In this document: in pieces, positions 12,392 through 24,891 of the stretch
Numbering within the stretch: position 1 is the first letter of the stretch
How the letters are laid out: each line of letters opens with the position of its first letter
Source of the DNA: Hemileia vastatrix
Taxonomy: Eukaryota; Basidiomycota; Pucciniomycetes; Pucciniales; Zaghouaniaceae
Assembly (NCBI GenBank): GCA_030280995.1
Contig: JASXTE010000015.1
Location: 16,692,001-16,756,000, forward strand
Direction: 5' to 3'
DNA: 64,000 bases
Notes under the pieces: generated by a model
Told to the model about the DNA's origin: nothing
Databases searched by the model: none
The model's input: the letters and a program-made list of their open reading frames with translations, nothing else
Program-made: the position numbers and the translations under genes

Positions 12392-13976
12392 CACGTCTCA
12401 CGCGTTTCCTTGGGTGGTTGGTTCTTCTTTTTTAGATTGGGTGAACAATTTCGCTGCATTTTTGAGGTCCGTCCAGTGGCCGTCAGCAACTCAAATGGCT
12501 CTGTCAAGGTCTTTGAATCTGGCACAACTTACCCTGAAATCTTAACCTGTACCTCCCAGCCCAGCCAGACTGCCCGTTCTTCTGGTCCCAACTCTCCCGT
12601 CACGCATCGCTTTGTTTCTACTCCGACGCTCGCTAAGCCTGAGCAAGCTAGCGGTTTGGAAAAACATCCCCGGCCTTCCAGTGTCAAAACCGTAGCTAGC
12701 AGTACAATGGCCGGAGCTTCCAGCTGGAAGGAACGTACTCCAAGCGTATGTTCTGCTACGGCCACCTCAGTCGATGACTCCTCAAATTCCGCTGCTGATG
12801 ACCCGGAAAAATCACCCAACGAATCGTCTCTATCGACATCAAACAATCAAAAAGTCCGTGTCGCTTTTTTGAACGAGCAAGTGTCCCATCATCCCCCTGT
12901 ATCATGTTTTTGGTATGAATCCGAAACTATATCAACAGAGCAGGCCACATCCAATCCCCAATCACATTCCAAAGTCATTGCGTACGGTGTAGACCAGATT
13001 AGTGCTAAGTTTACTGGAACAAATCTAAAGGTTTTTCCTGGGTCATTGAACAAGGGTATATTCATCAATCTCCCTTTGAGGAATGAAGAATATCAGGTAA
13101 GTTCAAAGTCCAGTTTCATAGTTTCGATACCTTTGCAAAAAACCCCTTGGCTGATTTATTTATTTATTTTTATTTCATTTTTTTGTCAGATCACTCATCC
13201 TACCGCCACAGTTGCAGGGTTAATTCGGGCCAGCCCTTATGTTGTAATATCCGAGTACACTTATATCACTTGTCGAGATTCTAAAGGCCAAGAACCCTCA
13301 GGAAAGCGTCTCAGAGCTATGATTAGCTATATTGATCAGGTTAGTTTTTTTTTTTTTTTTTTTTGCTGTTTCGCTTGCGTTGATTTCTTTTTTTCCCGCC
13401 TTATTCAATCAATCATTCACTCATTCGTTCATGAATTTCTTTCTTTTTGTTTAAAATCAATCTAAGAGCTGGATTGGAAAAGCCAAATTCGACTTAGAGG
13501 GCATAGTGTATGAAGTCAAAGAAAATGAGGATTGGACCAAGATTAAGCAGGTTCCTAATGATCGCATTCGTGCTCACTTTCAAGGAAGCTGGAGAGGAGA
13601 AATTACATATACCCTTCATAATGGGTCGGACTCACAGCCAGCTTTACCTAAACTCCTTATCGATCTGTCCAATTTGAAACCTTTACCCAAGCTTGTTCGA
13701 CCAGAGGCAGCACAGCAACCTTCAGAATCTCGGCGCTTTTGGTCGTCTGTGACTGAAATGATCAAATCCAAAAAATTCTCAGAAGCCACTAGACGAAAAC
13801 AAATCATTGAACAAGAGCAACGAGATTTAGCTGCTGAACGAAAAAAGAAAGTGCGGGAAGAATTCACTCCCGCTTATTTCAATTTGGACTTTGAATCAGA
13901 TGGCAGAGCACGATTAACTGAAGCAGGTCGTGCAGTTATCAAAGAGGATCTTAGTAGAACCGGATACGACTCTTAA
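11823..13976 (+). CDS. Oxysterol-binding protein, Osh/Kes1-like
   Basis: The only clear host gene. Six exons: 11823-12016, 12085-12173, 12246-12300, 12436-13096, 13190-13339 and 13467-13976, giving 552 residues; an upstream in-frame ATG at 11769 would add 18. All introns are GT-AG and keep frame: NLEY-W-CYLDRPD across intron 1, TKDCKFVHGPVCKPYNSV to LGEQFRC across intron 3. The family signature EQVSHHPP is at about residues 260-267, followed by an Osh-like C-terminal half (SWIGKAKFDLEG, GSWRGEITYTL). No PH, ankyrin or GOLD domain is visible, as in short yeast Osh proteins such as Kes1 (434 residues). It is longer because of a Ser/Thr-rich insert between about residues 135 and 245. Known role of the family: binding and exchanging sterols and phosphoinositides at membrane contacts. 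The first donor (GTCTGG) is unusual. Confidence 0.93.
12349..12389 (+). repeat. CT and TA microsatellite in intron 3
   Basis: A short CT run followed by about 15 TA units within the 135-nt third intron (12301-12435), explaining why this intron is about twice as long as its neighbours. Confidence 0.9.
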
Positions 13977-14119
13977 TTTAATTATGCATAAACATTTGTT
14001 TTATTTTCAGGATATCTACTAAATCTTCAATGCAAATTTATAGCAGCTTTGTTTCCATTTCCTTTATACTCATTATTTCTAGCAAAATTACATTTTAAAT
14101 TTTGACACTGCCCTTTTCG

Positions 14120-14150
<31 letters not shown>

Positions 14151-14873
14151 CTTCTTTAGGGACTTACTGTCCTTTTGCATCTATTTGTCTACATGGTTTT
14201 GTCAATTGATCTCTTTCCTGTATACTTATAATCTAATGTCTTGTTATACTAGCTCTGAGTGATATAAAACATTTGAATTCTTACATTTTACTTGTCTGTT
14301 GTTATATACACTTGCATGGCTTGTTGTTTTATTACTTAAAAAATAAAAAATGTTTACTTTGATACAAATTTGCAGTTTTTTTTTTCTTTTGAAAAAATAC
14401 CATATTGTAAGCCAGATTGAAACTTTTTTTTAGTTTTTTATTATTTGATTATTTTATTTTTTTTATTAGTATATTCAGTAACAGAAATCCATTAAATATG
14501 ACTTGTTTTCCGACCTTTTGTTATAATTTCCTGGGTGAGAGGACAATGTGAGAGGATAAATTTTGTTGATCAATCTTAAAAGGGGAGGTATAAGGTATAC
14601 AGGAAGGGTAAAGTCTGAACTAATTATTTATTTTTATCTTTTTCTGTCTTAAAGTCTCACTTAATTTAGAATGGAAATGAAAAAAAGTAATTGTGAGCCA
14701 TGAAAGAATAAAAAAGACTTGAAAAATCAAGCTTATTAGTGACATAGCGTGCAAAACAGTGGGGTGATTACCAAACCTCCCTTAAAAGGGATGATTTTGG
14801 TTATTGTGTGCAAGTAAGTAAGTAAATTGTATAATACACCAGAAAAAAAAAAAAAAAAAAAAAAAAAAAACAT
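13977..14873. other. 3' flank of the gene, no further gene
   Basis: AT-rich sequence with a T-tract at about 14119-14150 and an A-tract at about 14844-14870. It probably contains the 3' UTR and polyadenylation region of the oxysterol-binding protein gene, but no single signal is convincing. No open frame of note. Confidence 0.6.
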
Positions 14874-15860
14874 GGGCACCTGATAGCAGGTGCCAATCCC
14901 TATCTTTCATTGACTTAACTTGTCAGCCAGGCTACTAGACTTATCCAGTAAAACAATTAATTATTTTACTAAGATGAAGCCACACCTTTTTAATTCTTAT
15001 TATTAATTAATTATATTATATTTACTTATGTATTACTAACTAAGTACAATAAGTAAATTGAGTAATTATTTAAAATTAATAATAATGTGCCTTATATTTT
15101 TACTCCCTAACACTGTGCTCAATAACAGGATGAAAAGGGAATAAAATTATATTAAAATACTAAAGTCTAAAAAAATTCAAATGTCTTTATTAAGAAATTT
15201 AAAATTCTATTAATATAAAATTTTAACTCAAAATGTTTTATACTAAGTGTGACAATTAAAGGGAACTCTAAAACTATATCAAATAATGTGATACCTTTTT
15301 ATTGATGCATCATTTTAGTATACCTTTGTTATGTGCACATTCTTTTTATGAATGGGTTTTCTCTCACACTCCTTTATGGATAGTTGTTAACTCTGTGTGT
15401 TATCTCTCTCCTTTTTGCCTATAAAAGGCTTTCTCTTTTTGTGTTTTTTTATCATTGTTTACTTACCATTTTATCAAACATTTATTACATAAATTACTTA
15501 TTACTATTATTTATAACTTTAGTATTTACATAACGTAATTGTAAAACATAAATTATAATAATATTTATAACTCTTGACCTCTTGAAACTTTTAGTAAATT
15601 AAACAAAATAACAAATTTATATGTACCTTGACTTTAAAAGTCCAAAAATCCACTTATACGCCCCATTGGACCTCTATAAACATCTTCTAGACCAAGAGAC
15701 CCTTCAACATAACTCAATTTCAGCTCAGCTGTGATTCTTCTGGAAAGACTGCACACTGAACAATGAGCACATTAGCTCATGTAGCATCCAATCAAATTTA
15801 CTCTTAAATCTAAACTGAATATAAGGATGGACACCCCTGCTAGCAGGTGCTAGTTGATTT
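14840..15860. mobile_element. MITE split by a solo LTR
   Basis: Left end (about 14840-14905): CACCAG, a long A-tract, then GGGCACCTGATAGCAGGTGCC. Right end (about 15826-15860): CACCCCTGCTAGCAGGTGC, then a T-tract and GCAGTG. The two ends are inverted relatives, each with a CCTGMTAGCAGG palindrome just inside. The solo LTR at 14921-15709 lies between them. Exact ends and target duplication are not certain. Confidence 0.5.
14921..15709 (+). mobile_element. Solo LTR (A/B-related family)
   Basis: 789 bp, starts TGTCAGCCAGGC, ends CCCTTCAACA, flanked by TAACT on both sides (14916-14920, 15710-15714). It contains the family blocks CTAACACTGTGCTCAA and CCTATAAAAGGC. No internal region: the product of LTR-LTR recombination. 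Confidence 0.93.
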
Positions 15861-16630
15861 TTTTTGCAGTGATTGTACATCATTTAGATTTTTATACCAT
15901 ATAAGAGCCATGCCTTCCTTGCTCTCAAATCATGATAAGATACATCAAGCAATGACTTTCATAGCTCTTTATCTCTTTTTTGGACTCTGATTGTGATTCT
16001 GATTCTGATGTTGAAGAAGATTTTCCTTTTTATATATATATATATATATCAAAAATGGAAAGGAAATGTTACCTTGTTCCAAGAAAGGCTCAAGTACTTC
16101 ATACCCCCAAGTACACCTTTTTAAACACTTCTTAACCTATCTGTACTCAGTTTTAGACAGTTGTTCAGGACTGCTCAGGAATGTTTCCTTAGAATGGTTA
16201 TTTTTATTTGCATATTGACTTTGATTTTGAATTTTATGTTATAGTTTCTTTTTTTTTTCAAGTCTCTTTGTTTTCCTTTATCAACTCAACATGAAATTGC
16301 ATAGTTTCTGCAATGGCATACATTTTTCAGTTATTTTTTTCTCTCTTTCTTTCATCACTCATATCCATTGTCTCCTCTCCTCTTTTATCCCTCAAATAAT
16401 TTGAAGTCCATTGTTTTTTCAACTCATCTCTCCATACATTTCACATTCTTTAAGCATTTCACTTGCTCCATATTCCATTTCCCTCAAATTCCAACTTCAC
16501 TCTTTCTCCCTCTATTTTTCCTACCTTTCAATCAAGGTAAGTTTCATCTCCTTTTTTTCTTTCCATGTGTATATGAGATCTCTTTCTTTCTATGAAAATT
16601 TCATACTTAAATATATGTAGGACTCTTATT
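15861..16630. other. AT-rich intergenic region, no gene
   Basis: Contains a TA microsatellite (about 16032-16049) and pyrimidine-rich stretches. The open frames here are short, Ser/Phe/Leu-rich translations of T-rich DNA without start context or homology that I recognise. Confidence 0.55.
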
Positions 16631-16639
16631 TGGATAACA

Positions 16640-17345
16640 GTGGACTTATTCAACTCATCATGTTATCATTTTCTTCATCACTTTTCAAGTTTTTGTGACA
16701 TTTTGAGAATCAGAGATGGAATTAGGGTTAGGTTTATTTGAATTTAATGTCACTTTAACTGAAGATTCTCCTGAACAATATCTTTCATTTCCCACAAAAA
16801 GATTTGAATTTGGTTCAGTGGTTGCTGAGATTTTGACCTTTAAAGTTGTGCCTTTTTTTTCTTAATTTGACTTTTTTTTTATTCCATGTTATTATATAAC
16901 AAATTAGGTTTAGGTTTATTCAAATTCCATGTCTTTTAAAAGAATATTCTCCTGAAGCCTATCTTTTATTTCCTACAAATGGTTTAAATTTGGTTCAGTG
17001 GTTGCTGAGATTTTGGCCTTTAAATTTGAGCCTTTTTTTTTCCAAATTTCACTTAATTTATTTCATGTTTTTATATTGCATAAGTAGAGAATAAGGCTTC
17101 TGAAACTCTTATCTAATGATTATCTAGGCTTTTATCTCCCTCTTGCTGGAATTCTCATCATCTTCTTTCAATTTTTTGGTGCAATTTTGAAAATCAGAGT
17201 CAGAATTAGGGTTAGGTTTATTTGAATCTAATGTCCTTTTAGCTGAAGATTCTAATGAAGCCTATCTTTCATTTCCTACAAACGGATTTGAATTTGGCCC
17301 AGTGGTTTCTGAGATATTAAAATTTAAGGATGAGCTATTTTTTCT
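16640..17345 (+). repeat. Three diverged tandem repeats
   Basis: Three copies of a unit of roughly 170-270 bp. Shared landmarks are ATTAGGGTTAGGTTTATT, then CTGAAGATTCT or GAATATTCT, then TTTCATTTCCYACAAA, then GAATTTGGTTCAGTGGTT and GCTGAGATTTTG. Landmark starts are near 16722, 16904 and 17206. No coding capacity; spacing and divergence suggest an old local duplication. Confidence 0.7.
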
Positions 17346-18024
17346 TAATTTCACTTTTATTTATTTCATAATGCATATCATAACATTTACATCATGCATT
17401 TATCCTTCCATATTCCTCAACCTACATTTCTCTTTATTATTCTTCCCTTTTATCAAGGTGTGTTTTTTTCTTTTTATTACCATTTTCATATGTCTAACTG
17501 TTCACTCATTTTTGGCTGCTCTTATCAGATCAGTCAAAAGTTAGTCCAATGAATCAACAAGGTAAAAGTAATAAATTTAATAAACCTTTATGTAGATCAA
17601 AAAAAGTATGGGGATTTGAAAAGTCATCAAATATTTATTATTATTCTTTCATAAATTTATAATAAATAAATCTGATATTTAAATTTACTAAACTAAAGAA
17701 ATGGGCCACTAACCCTGTGTTGTATAAACAGTAATCATGACAACATTAATTTTTTTTTTCATGGGGTTCCTCTAGCCTATACCTGTGGAAAGTCCCAAAC
17801 TTAGTTTCTAGAAATGATCTGAATATTGACTTGAGGATTTGTCATTAATTTAAAACTAGTCAATTTGAATTATCTTATTTATTTATTTATTAATTTATGC
17901 AATTATATTAAATTTTGGTGACTTGCAACCCTTACTTCCATAAAATGCAGGGGAGGGTAATGACAGAATTTTCAAATCTGACATGCAAATTTGATGACTT
18001 GGAAAAAATTTGATGATACCCACC
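17346..18024. other. AT-rich spacer, no gene
   Basis: No convincing gene. The stretch just before 18025 (ATAAAATGCAGGGGAGGGTAA) resembles the sequence just after 20777 (ATAAAATGTAGGGGAGGTTA), so the nested LTRs may sit in or between copies of an older repeat. Confidence 0.5.
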
Positions 18025-18029
18025 CCTTA

Positions 18030-20776
18030 TGTCAGCAGGTTGTCTAGAAGAAGAAGGAAAATATAGCAGAAAAAGAAGAAGAAACAAGGAACAACAAGAA
18101 AAAAAAACAGCCAAATACAAATTTTGTCAGGCTAAGGTCAAGTACAAGGACGTGAACTAGCTTGAATAGTCAGTTGTCTAGAAGATTTTAATGGTCCTAT
18201 ATGAATACTGTAGTTCTAATCCACTAAGTTGTAAAATATAATCAAATATAAAGGTCTCAGTAATATAATTCTCACTATTCTTATATATGGCTTACAATCT
18301 TTATAGTTGGTAGAAAAATAGATTATATAAATTCAGATACTATTCAAAAGTCTTATAAAAGTACTAATTGATATGTATTGTAATTGGTTTGGTTATATTG
18401 GTTAAATTGTAATGATAAAGAATGAAGAAATACAACCCAAAAACCTCCTCCTTTTATACACACTGAGTTCCCCAATGATTCCCTTGATGTACCACCCAAT
18501 ACACAGTTAGTAACGCCTCTAAACAACTAATAGACATTTCCTTCAACATTCCCAGTGACCCATGACATAATTAGAAGAGTAATAACCGCCAAAATCCTGA
18601 AATAATAAGGGAAATCCATCAAAATTAAAGAAAAAGACAAAAAGAGAGTATATGCGTATAAAACAATAATATTAAGGACTAAAGGAGACTTTTTAAGGTT
18701 AATAATAGCTTAATAATAAGGGGGATTGACTGTAGAAATAATGGGGCTAATCCTGACATTATACTACGTGAAATTCCCATTCAAAAATAACCAAAATTGA
18801 CTGAGAAACCACCCAAAAACTTAAAAAAGAGCGTGAGATGTGGGGTAACTACATGCAGTTCTTGGCAGGCTCTTGCACGGGTAAATCCTTGACTAAAATT
18901 AGGCGAATTTAAGCGTGGTGATGAAATAAAGTGCCAAGAGTGAGGTTATTAATGAAATTAGTGCATATAAACAGGGTCAATGCATTATTAATTAAGCTAG
19001 GACACTAAATAAGCGTCTGTCGCCTATTTTAGTGTGTTTCCCCACAGTGGGCGTAGAATGTGGGGTAATTATAGTGTGAAAAAGCTAACTTTGCTAAAAA
19101 TGAAGCTATTCACACGGGAAAAAAGCAGGCAGTATGTGGCCAGTACACAGAAGCCATTTCTGGCATAAAAAACACCAAATTTGAAAAGTGTTATTTTTAT
19201 GCATTTAAATAGCCAAATCAATAGTTCTAAATGAGCCCAATTGATCTGCCAAAGCGCAATTTTGGTATTCTCAATTTTATAGCGCATATAGTCAACTTTT
19301 AAGTGAAATAAAGCGCATTTCTTGTTTTTTGCATAAAACAATGAATATAACAGCTTTAAGTGTACTTAAAAGTTATGCAGCCTTATACTTAAGGTTCTTA
19401 AGATTACCCTAACATATTCAAACTTAATATTAAGTACATAAGACCTATAAAAGGTGGATATATGCGTGTATATAAGGTGTTATAATGGCATTTTTTGTGT
19501 ATTATCATAATTTTACTTATGTATACTATTTGTGTACTCTTATTTATTAGTCCCATGTATAGTTCATGTGTTTAACATAACTTATAATCACTTTTTACTC
19601 AGTCCTGGAGATATACAGGCTGACAAATTTTATACAGAAAATAAGAAGATAAAAACAACTATTGGATGTGAGTATTTAATTTTAACAAGTAAGTAAGTTT
19701 TATTCTCTTTACAATAGCAAAACAAATTCAAACACTTGAAATACTCTTAAAGCAACCTTGTATATAGATTTATCCCATAATTTTAGTATGCTAATCACAG
19801 TAATAAAATTTACAGAAAGAAATTTATATTTGAAACAAAAATATGTAAATTGTAAATTGTAAGGTAATGTAAGTAATGCGGACTACAAAGTGAGAAACCA
19901 AAACCTTTATATAAGCAAATGAGGCCCTCTGAGATGTCACCAAGTATATATACAGAGTAAAAGAAAGGAAAAAATTGAAATGAAGTGTAACAAGGAAATA
20001 AGGGTTGCTATGTAACTATTTACTGAAACAGAAGAAAAGAAACCCAATTTATCCACCCTTTAAGCCCTGTAACAATGTAATAGTCTAACTAGGATACTGA
20101 TTTGGTAAACAACAGAAAAATGTAACCATAGTAATTACAAAACACATTACATTTTTGTTATATTGTATTAAATCCAATTTTTGGTGAAACAAGAATATTA
20201 TACTATTTGTGACATACCATTTTTTATACTTAGTTAATATATTTTAAAAAATATTGAGTAAGTAAATTAACTACTTGTACTAGTATAATAATTATTGAAA
20301 TTTAAACAAGTATTTTAATAAAAACACTATGTTATTAAAATAATTAATTTATATAAAATGTTTACTTGTTTAAATTTATTTATTGGCCCCATTGTGAGTA
20401 CAAAGAGCGCTCAATAATTTTTTATTGTAAAGTATTTATTTTTATTATTTAAAATATATAATTAAATAATTAACTAATTAAATTATAAGTTGATGTTATT
20501 ACTTATAATAAATTGTAATTAATTAATTATTAATTTATAACCATTAAGTACATAAAAATATGTCAAGCTTTAAATTAAATATATTTTTATATTTTATTTA
20601 AATGTATTATACAGTATATATAATAATTAAATTAATATAACATTTAATTTTAAAAAATATTTTTATATAATTTTATTTTAATATAATATTTAATTTGTAT
20701 ATATTTAAATACAACTTTTCTCTTATTGTAATTTAACATAAGATTTGATTTGGCTCTCAGTATAGCCTGGCTGACA
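18030..20776 (-). mobile_element. Solo LTR containing another solo LTR
   Basis: Host LTR segments are 18030-18124 and 19631-20776 (about 1240 bp), minus-oriented, starting TGTCAGCAGGTTGTCTAGAAG and ending AGCCTGGCTGACA in plus view. CCTTA flanks it at 18025-18029 and 20777-20781. It belongs to the long AT-rich LTR type and keeps a decayed TTTATATAAGCAAATGAGGCCCTCTGA promoter block near 19911. Confidence 0.9.
18125..19625 (-). mobile_element. Solo LTR of the E family
   Basis: 1501 bp, the same length as the LTRs of element E, in reverse orientation (starts TGTCAGGCTAAGG, ends CAGGCTGACA), with AATTT on both sides (18120-18124, 19626-19630). It sits inside the LTR at 18030-20776. Confidence 0.95.
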
Positions 20777-20781
20777 CCTTA

Positions 20782-21059
20782 TCTCAATAAAATGTAGGGG
20801 AGGTTATTGCCAAATCTTCTAAAGAGATCTAGAATTTTGTTTAATTAGCTCTTTTTAGAAATGAAAATTGGTGGTGAGGTGATACAAGTATGCTGGTGAT
20901 AAGAATTTTTGCACAGGTGTCAGTATTATTTTACCATCTGGAATTCCAAAAGTGTAATATTTTAAAGTCCAGTAAGGGAAAATGGTGTTATCAGAATCAC
21001 ATGACACAACTATTTTTGATCAGATTAAAAGTATCTATTAAATTGGGAACCAAAAAAAA
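20782..21059. other. Short spacer, no gene
   Basis: AT-rich, no gene seen. Confidence 0.5.
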
Positions 21060-21530
21060 TTTCCATTTCCTCATAGAGAGGACACATGACATTGAGCTTT
21101 TTTGGAAACAGTAGTAATTCCATTCTCCAAATCATCAGCATCAATACCAAAGCCAGTGGAAGTTGAAGCAAAATGAGTCTTTTTATATTTTGATTGATAA
21201 CTTTTAAACCTCTCCTTAATTTTCTTAGGCTTGATGTTGATTCTCCCTTTTGTTTTCTTTTTTACTTCATTTGCCATCAACAAGAAGCCATTGAAATTTG
21301 ATGAAGGTGGGCATCAAATTTGGGTGGACGTCTCACATCCAAAAAACTGCATCATAATTTAATTTAATTTTGAGGAAGTTGATGATGATGAGATAATCTT
21401 CCTTTTTTTAGCTGTACAGACTTTGATTTCTCAGGTGAAGGGCTTAGATTACAGGAAGAACTTTGTGATGAAGCATTTTTTTGAGTTGTCTTTTGAGTGT
21501 TGGATTTTCTGGGAGGCATTATGAGACTTG
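21060..21530 (-). pseudogene. Myb/SANT-like protein relic
   Basis: On the minus strand from ATG at about 21521 (MPPRKSNTQKTTQK) a Lys/Ser-rich start is followed, after stops and a frame change near 21300-21370, by LLMANEVKKKTKGRINIKPK, KKIKERFKSYQSKYKK and STGFGIDADD. The order 'small block, K-rich, F.SYQ.KY, SGFGWD-like' resembles Myb/SANT-like proteins common around fungal and plant transposons. The usual SGFGWD is here STGFGID and the reading frame is broken. Assignment rests on motif order only. Confidence 0.35.
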
Positions 21531-22585
21531 TATGTTACAAGAAAAGAGATTAAGAGGTTGAAACCATAAAAAAAGAAGGAAAAAAACATGCCCTGTTAAA
21601 ATTTTGAAATAAAATAGTTCAAATCTCAGTGAGGGGTGTGTGCCAAGGATTGATGACAGGATTGAGGTCTGGGTGCCAGATGTGGCAGGGATGGGGTAAG
21701 AAAGGAAGGGATGATGTGGCCAATATGTGGTTTTGAAAAAAAATTGGGAAATTAATGCTGCTTTGAGGTCATAACTGAAACCCATTTTTGAAATAATTGA
21801 CTTTTTTTACAAAATTTAAGTGCTGATTTGGTTTGAAATCTACACTTAAGTTAAGTGCAGATTTTCCAGAACTGAAACCTTCTAATGAAATTCATTAAAA
21901 AATTAGAATAAATTATCCAAATCATTCACCTAATTGATTGAAAATGAAAAATTCAATAAACTCATCAAAATCATAAATCTCACAAAAATAACAAAAAACA
22001 ACAGAAGCCTCAAAGAAAAAAAATAGACAAATTTCAAGAATTATTTAATGAAATTAAAATTAGAAAAGTAAATAAATCATAATATTTTTAAACTTCAAAA
22101 AAACTATTTATATCAAATGAATCATAAAAGCTATGATAATTATAGAAAATTAATGAATAAAAAATCACAGTTACAAAAAAAGTATAGAATGATAGACATC
22201 AATTTAAAATTATCAAGAAAATTATTTTGTGTTTATCTAATTTTTTTCTAAAAAATCAATAATTTCTTCAAAGTAATTACTATTATTAAAATTGTAGGAT
22301 CAAGAGAACCATAATATTCTAATTATTAAAATTAGTTGAGAAAACAATTTAAATAATAGAAAAACAACAAAAATGTAAAAATTATAAAATAGAGAAATTG
22401 AAAATTAAAAATATAAATTTTAGAAGGATAAGGTCAAATGGAGGTTTAAAATTTTTTTTAAGTCAAATAATAAATAGTCCCATATGAATCAAAGGTTTTC
22501 AGTAGATCAGTGAAAACATTATATTTATAAGGGTTAAATTAATAATCAATATATTCAGTTTTCTATTATATTATAATAGCCCAAG
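21531..22585. other. AT-rich spacer, no gene
   Basis: Low-complexity A/T sequence. A minus open frame at 21519-21785 has no recognisable features. CTTAC at 22586-22590 is the left target duplication of element F. Confidence 0.6.
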
Positions 22586-22590
22586 CTTAC

Positions 22591-23773
22591 TGTTGGCAGG
22601 TTTTCTAAAAGAGATAGGAAAAGAAGAGAGAAGAGGAAGAAGGAGTAGTAGAAGGGGGATGACAAGAACTGGATTTAAAGGACTTATAAACAGGGATTAT
22701 ATGGTATATAAAGATTTTGTAAGTGTCTATATCTCTGCTACTAACAACAAAATTATTAATACTAAAATAATTCTCTTAATGAAACCAATAAACTTTTTAG
22801 TAATTATATTTCTTAGTAGACTTAGTCAACACAAGTAAGTAATATAAGTAAAAAAAACAGACTATTTATTTCTTTTTAAAAATAATAGAATGTTTCATAA
22901 TTAAAATATTGTAAGTGATGAGCTGAAGGGGATTACCCAAGACCTTTTTATAGGCAAGGGGTCCTCTGAAGCGCCACAAATTTGTATATACAAAGTATTA
23001 ATAAATTGAAACAAGAAAATAAAAGAAAATAAGTGAAACTTAGATACTGAGAGGAAAATATGAAACAAATAATTAAATTCTCAAATAAGAAAAAAATTTT
23101 CCATACTAAATTCCCAAACCAGTTAATTAAAATAGTGAGTAACTACATAAATTTGTAACATGGGAAACTGTGAGTAATTTATCAAAAAAAAATATAATTT
23201 TTACAAAATGGTTTATAAAATCAATTTAAGCCCAAAACAGAAACTAGTAATTTTTTTAGCTATTCCATTTGAGTAATAACTAAATTAAGTGAAAACAAGT
23301 AATGAACAATGATTAAAATTAAGAATTTAATTTAATTTATTAATTAAGTATTTTAACTTATTTAATAAAATATTTTTGAACACAGTTTAGGGTCAAAAAG
23401 CGCCCATTATTTATGGATTATAACATATGGGAAGATTGATTTAATATATAATTTAATTAATTAAATTTTAATTTTTCAATTGTAATTATAATACAGATTT
23501 ACAATTAATTAATTATTAGTTTATTAATATTAAATACATAAAAAATATGCCATGATTTATAGAATATGATATATATTATGTTTGATGTAAGTGTATAAAT
23601 AATTTATTTAATAATAGAATTGATATAATACTTATTTTAATTATTTTAATAAAATGTTTATATAATTTTATTATGTAATAAATTATTATTTAAAATGCAT
23701 AAAATAAATCACTTTATTCCCTCCAAAAAAATATTATACATTTTACTGGGCTCCTGAGACAGCCTGGCTGTCG
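22591..23773 (-). repeat. 3' LTR of element F
   Basis: About 1183 bp. Starts TGTTGGCAGG in plus view and ends GCCTGGCTGTCG, where GACA has decayed. Compared with the 5' LTR it lacks MITE 1, giving the empty site. Contains the promoter block as CTTTTTATAGGCAAGGGGTCC..CTGAAGCGCC (about 22950-22976). Confidence 0.88.
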
Positions 23774-23819
23774 ATCCCTCACTCTAAAAAAACAATAAAA
23801 AAAATGCTAAGATTTTTTC

Positions 23820-24886
23820 TTTTTATACTTTTTCAACAGAGTAGGAAGGTTAGAAATTTCTTTTCCAGGTATTCATGTATCATTTTCAGATGATTTATTT
23901 TTATATCTCAATAAATATTCACTACCCTTTTCAGCAGTGATAATTCTATCATTTAGAATTTTATCAATTTCTGCAGCTTCTGTGACTTCCTGAGGATTTT
24001 TCTTAGGTATACCTCTTCTCTTGAGAAATAAGTCACTGTTGGAAGTATAAGATTTAAGCAAGGAAATGGGGAAAACAGGATGTTTTCTATCATATGGAGA
24101 AAACAGTTCTACTTCTACTGCATTATCACCAGCCATTCTTTTAACAACAAATGGACCTAAAAATGGATCTTTTAATTTGTTATTGCCTTGTAAATTGAAA
24201 TGGAAAGTATATATCAACACTTTATCACCCTTGTTATATGTGTATTCTTTATGGGATTTATCCCATCTTTTTTTCTCATATTCAAATGCTTTATCAATAC
24301 ATCTCTGAGCATGTTTTCTGCATAGCTGCTGTATTTGCACAAAATATTTAAAACAAGGGTGTAATTCTAACTTAGGTAATCTATTATTGAAAATATTAGC
24401 TGGAGTATTTGGGACATAGCCTAGGCAAAGCTCAAAAGGCTTTTTCTCAGTGACAAAGTGAACAGTGCTATTATAAGCAAATTCAAGACCTGGAAATAGA
24501 GTAACCCAGTCATGAATGAACCTGTCATTATCTTTATATTCTAAACCAAAGTCACAATACCTTCTAATCATATCCTCTAGAGTTTTAATCATCCTTTCAG
24601 CTAAACCATCAGTTTGGGGATGGTGAGCAATAAATAATTTTAACATACAGCCACATATATCCATCAATGACATCCAAAATTCAGAGGTGAATTTAGGGTC
24701 TCTGTCAGAGATGATGGCTTTTGGGAGTCCAAAAATATTAAATATATGAGACCACCACAAGAAGGCTAACTCCTTAGTAGAAACATCTTTAGAGTGGGTA
24801 TAAATTTACACATTATTTTAAATCTATCCACAATAACCCAGCAAGAGTTAAAGCTGTCTTTCCCAGAAATGGGTAATCCTGTGACA
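23820..24886 (-). pseudogene. Element F integrase end and chromodomain-like tail
   Basis: Last part of F Gag-Pol. It covers the DDE region (AIISDRDPKF, then HHPQTDGLAERM 35 residues apart), the GPY-like PFVVKRMAGDNAVEV block, and a basic-aromatic tail homologous to the chromodomain-like end of B. A TGG-to-TGA change truncates the tail at 23873, and a frameshift lies near 24780. Continues on the far side of element E at 34626. Confidence 0.9.
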
Positions 24887-24891
24887 AAATC

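Noticed and set aside
16368..17544. Several plus-strand frames at 16.4-17.5 kb
   Set aside because: Translations of pyrimidine-rich repeats, no start context, no conserved motif, not maintained between the three tandem copies.
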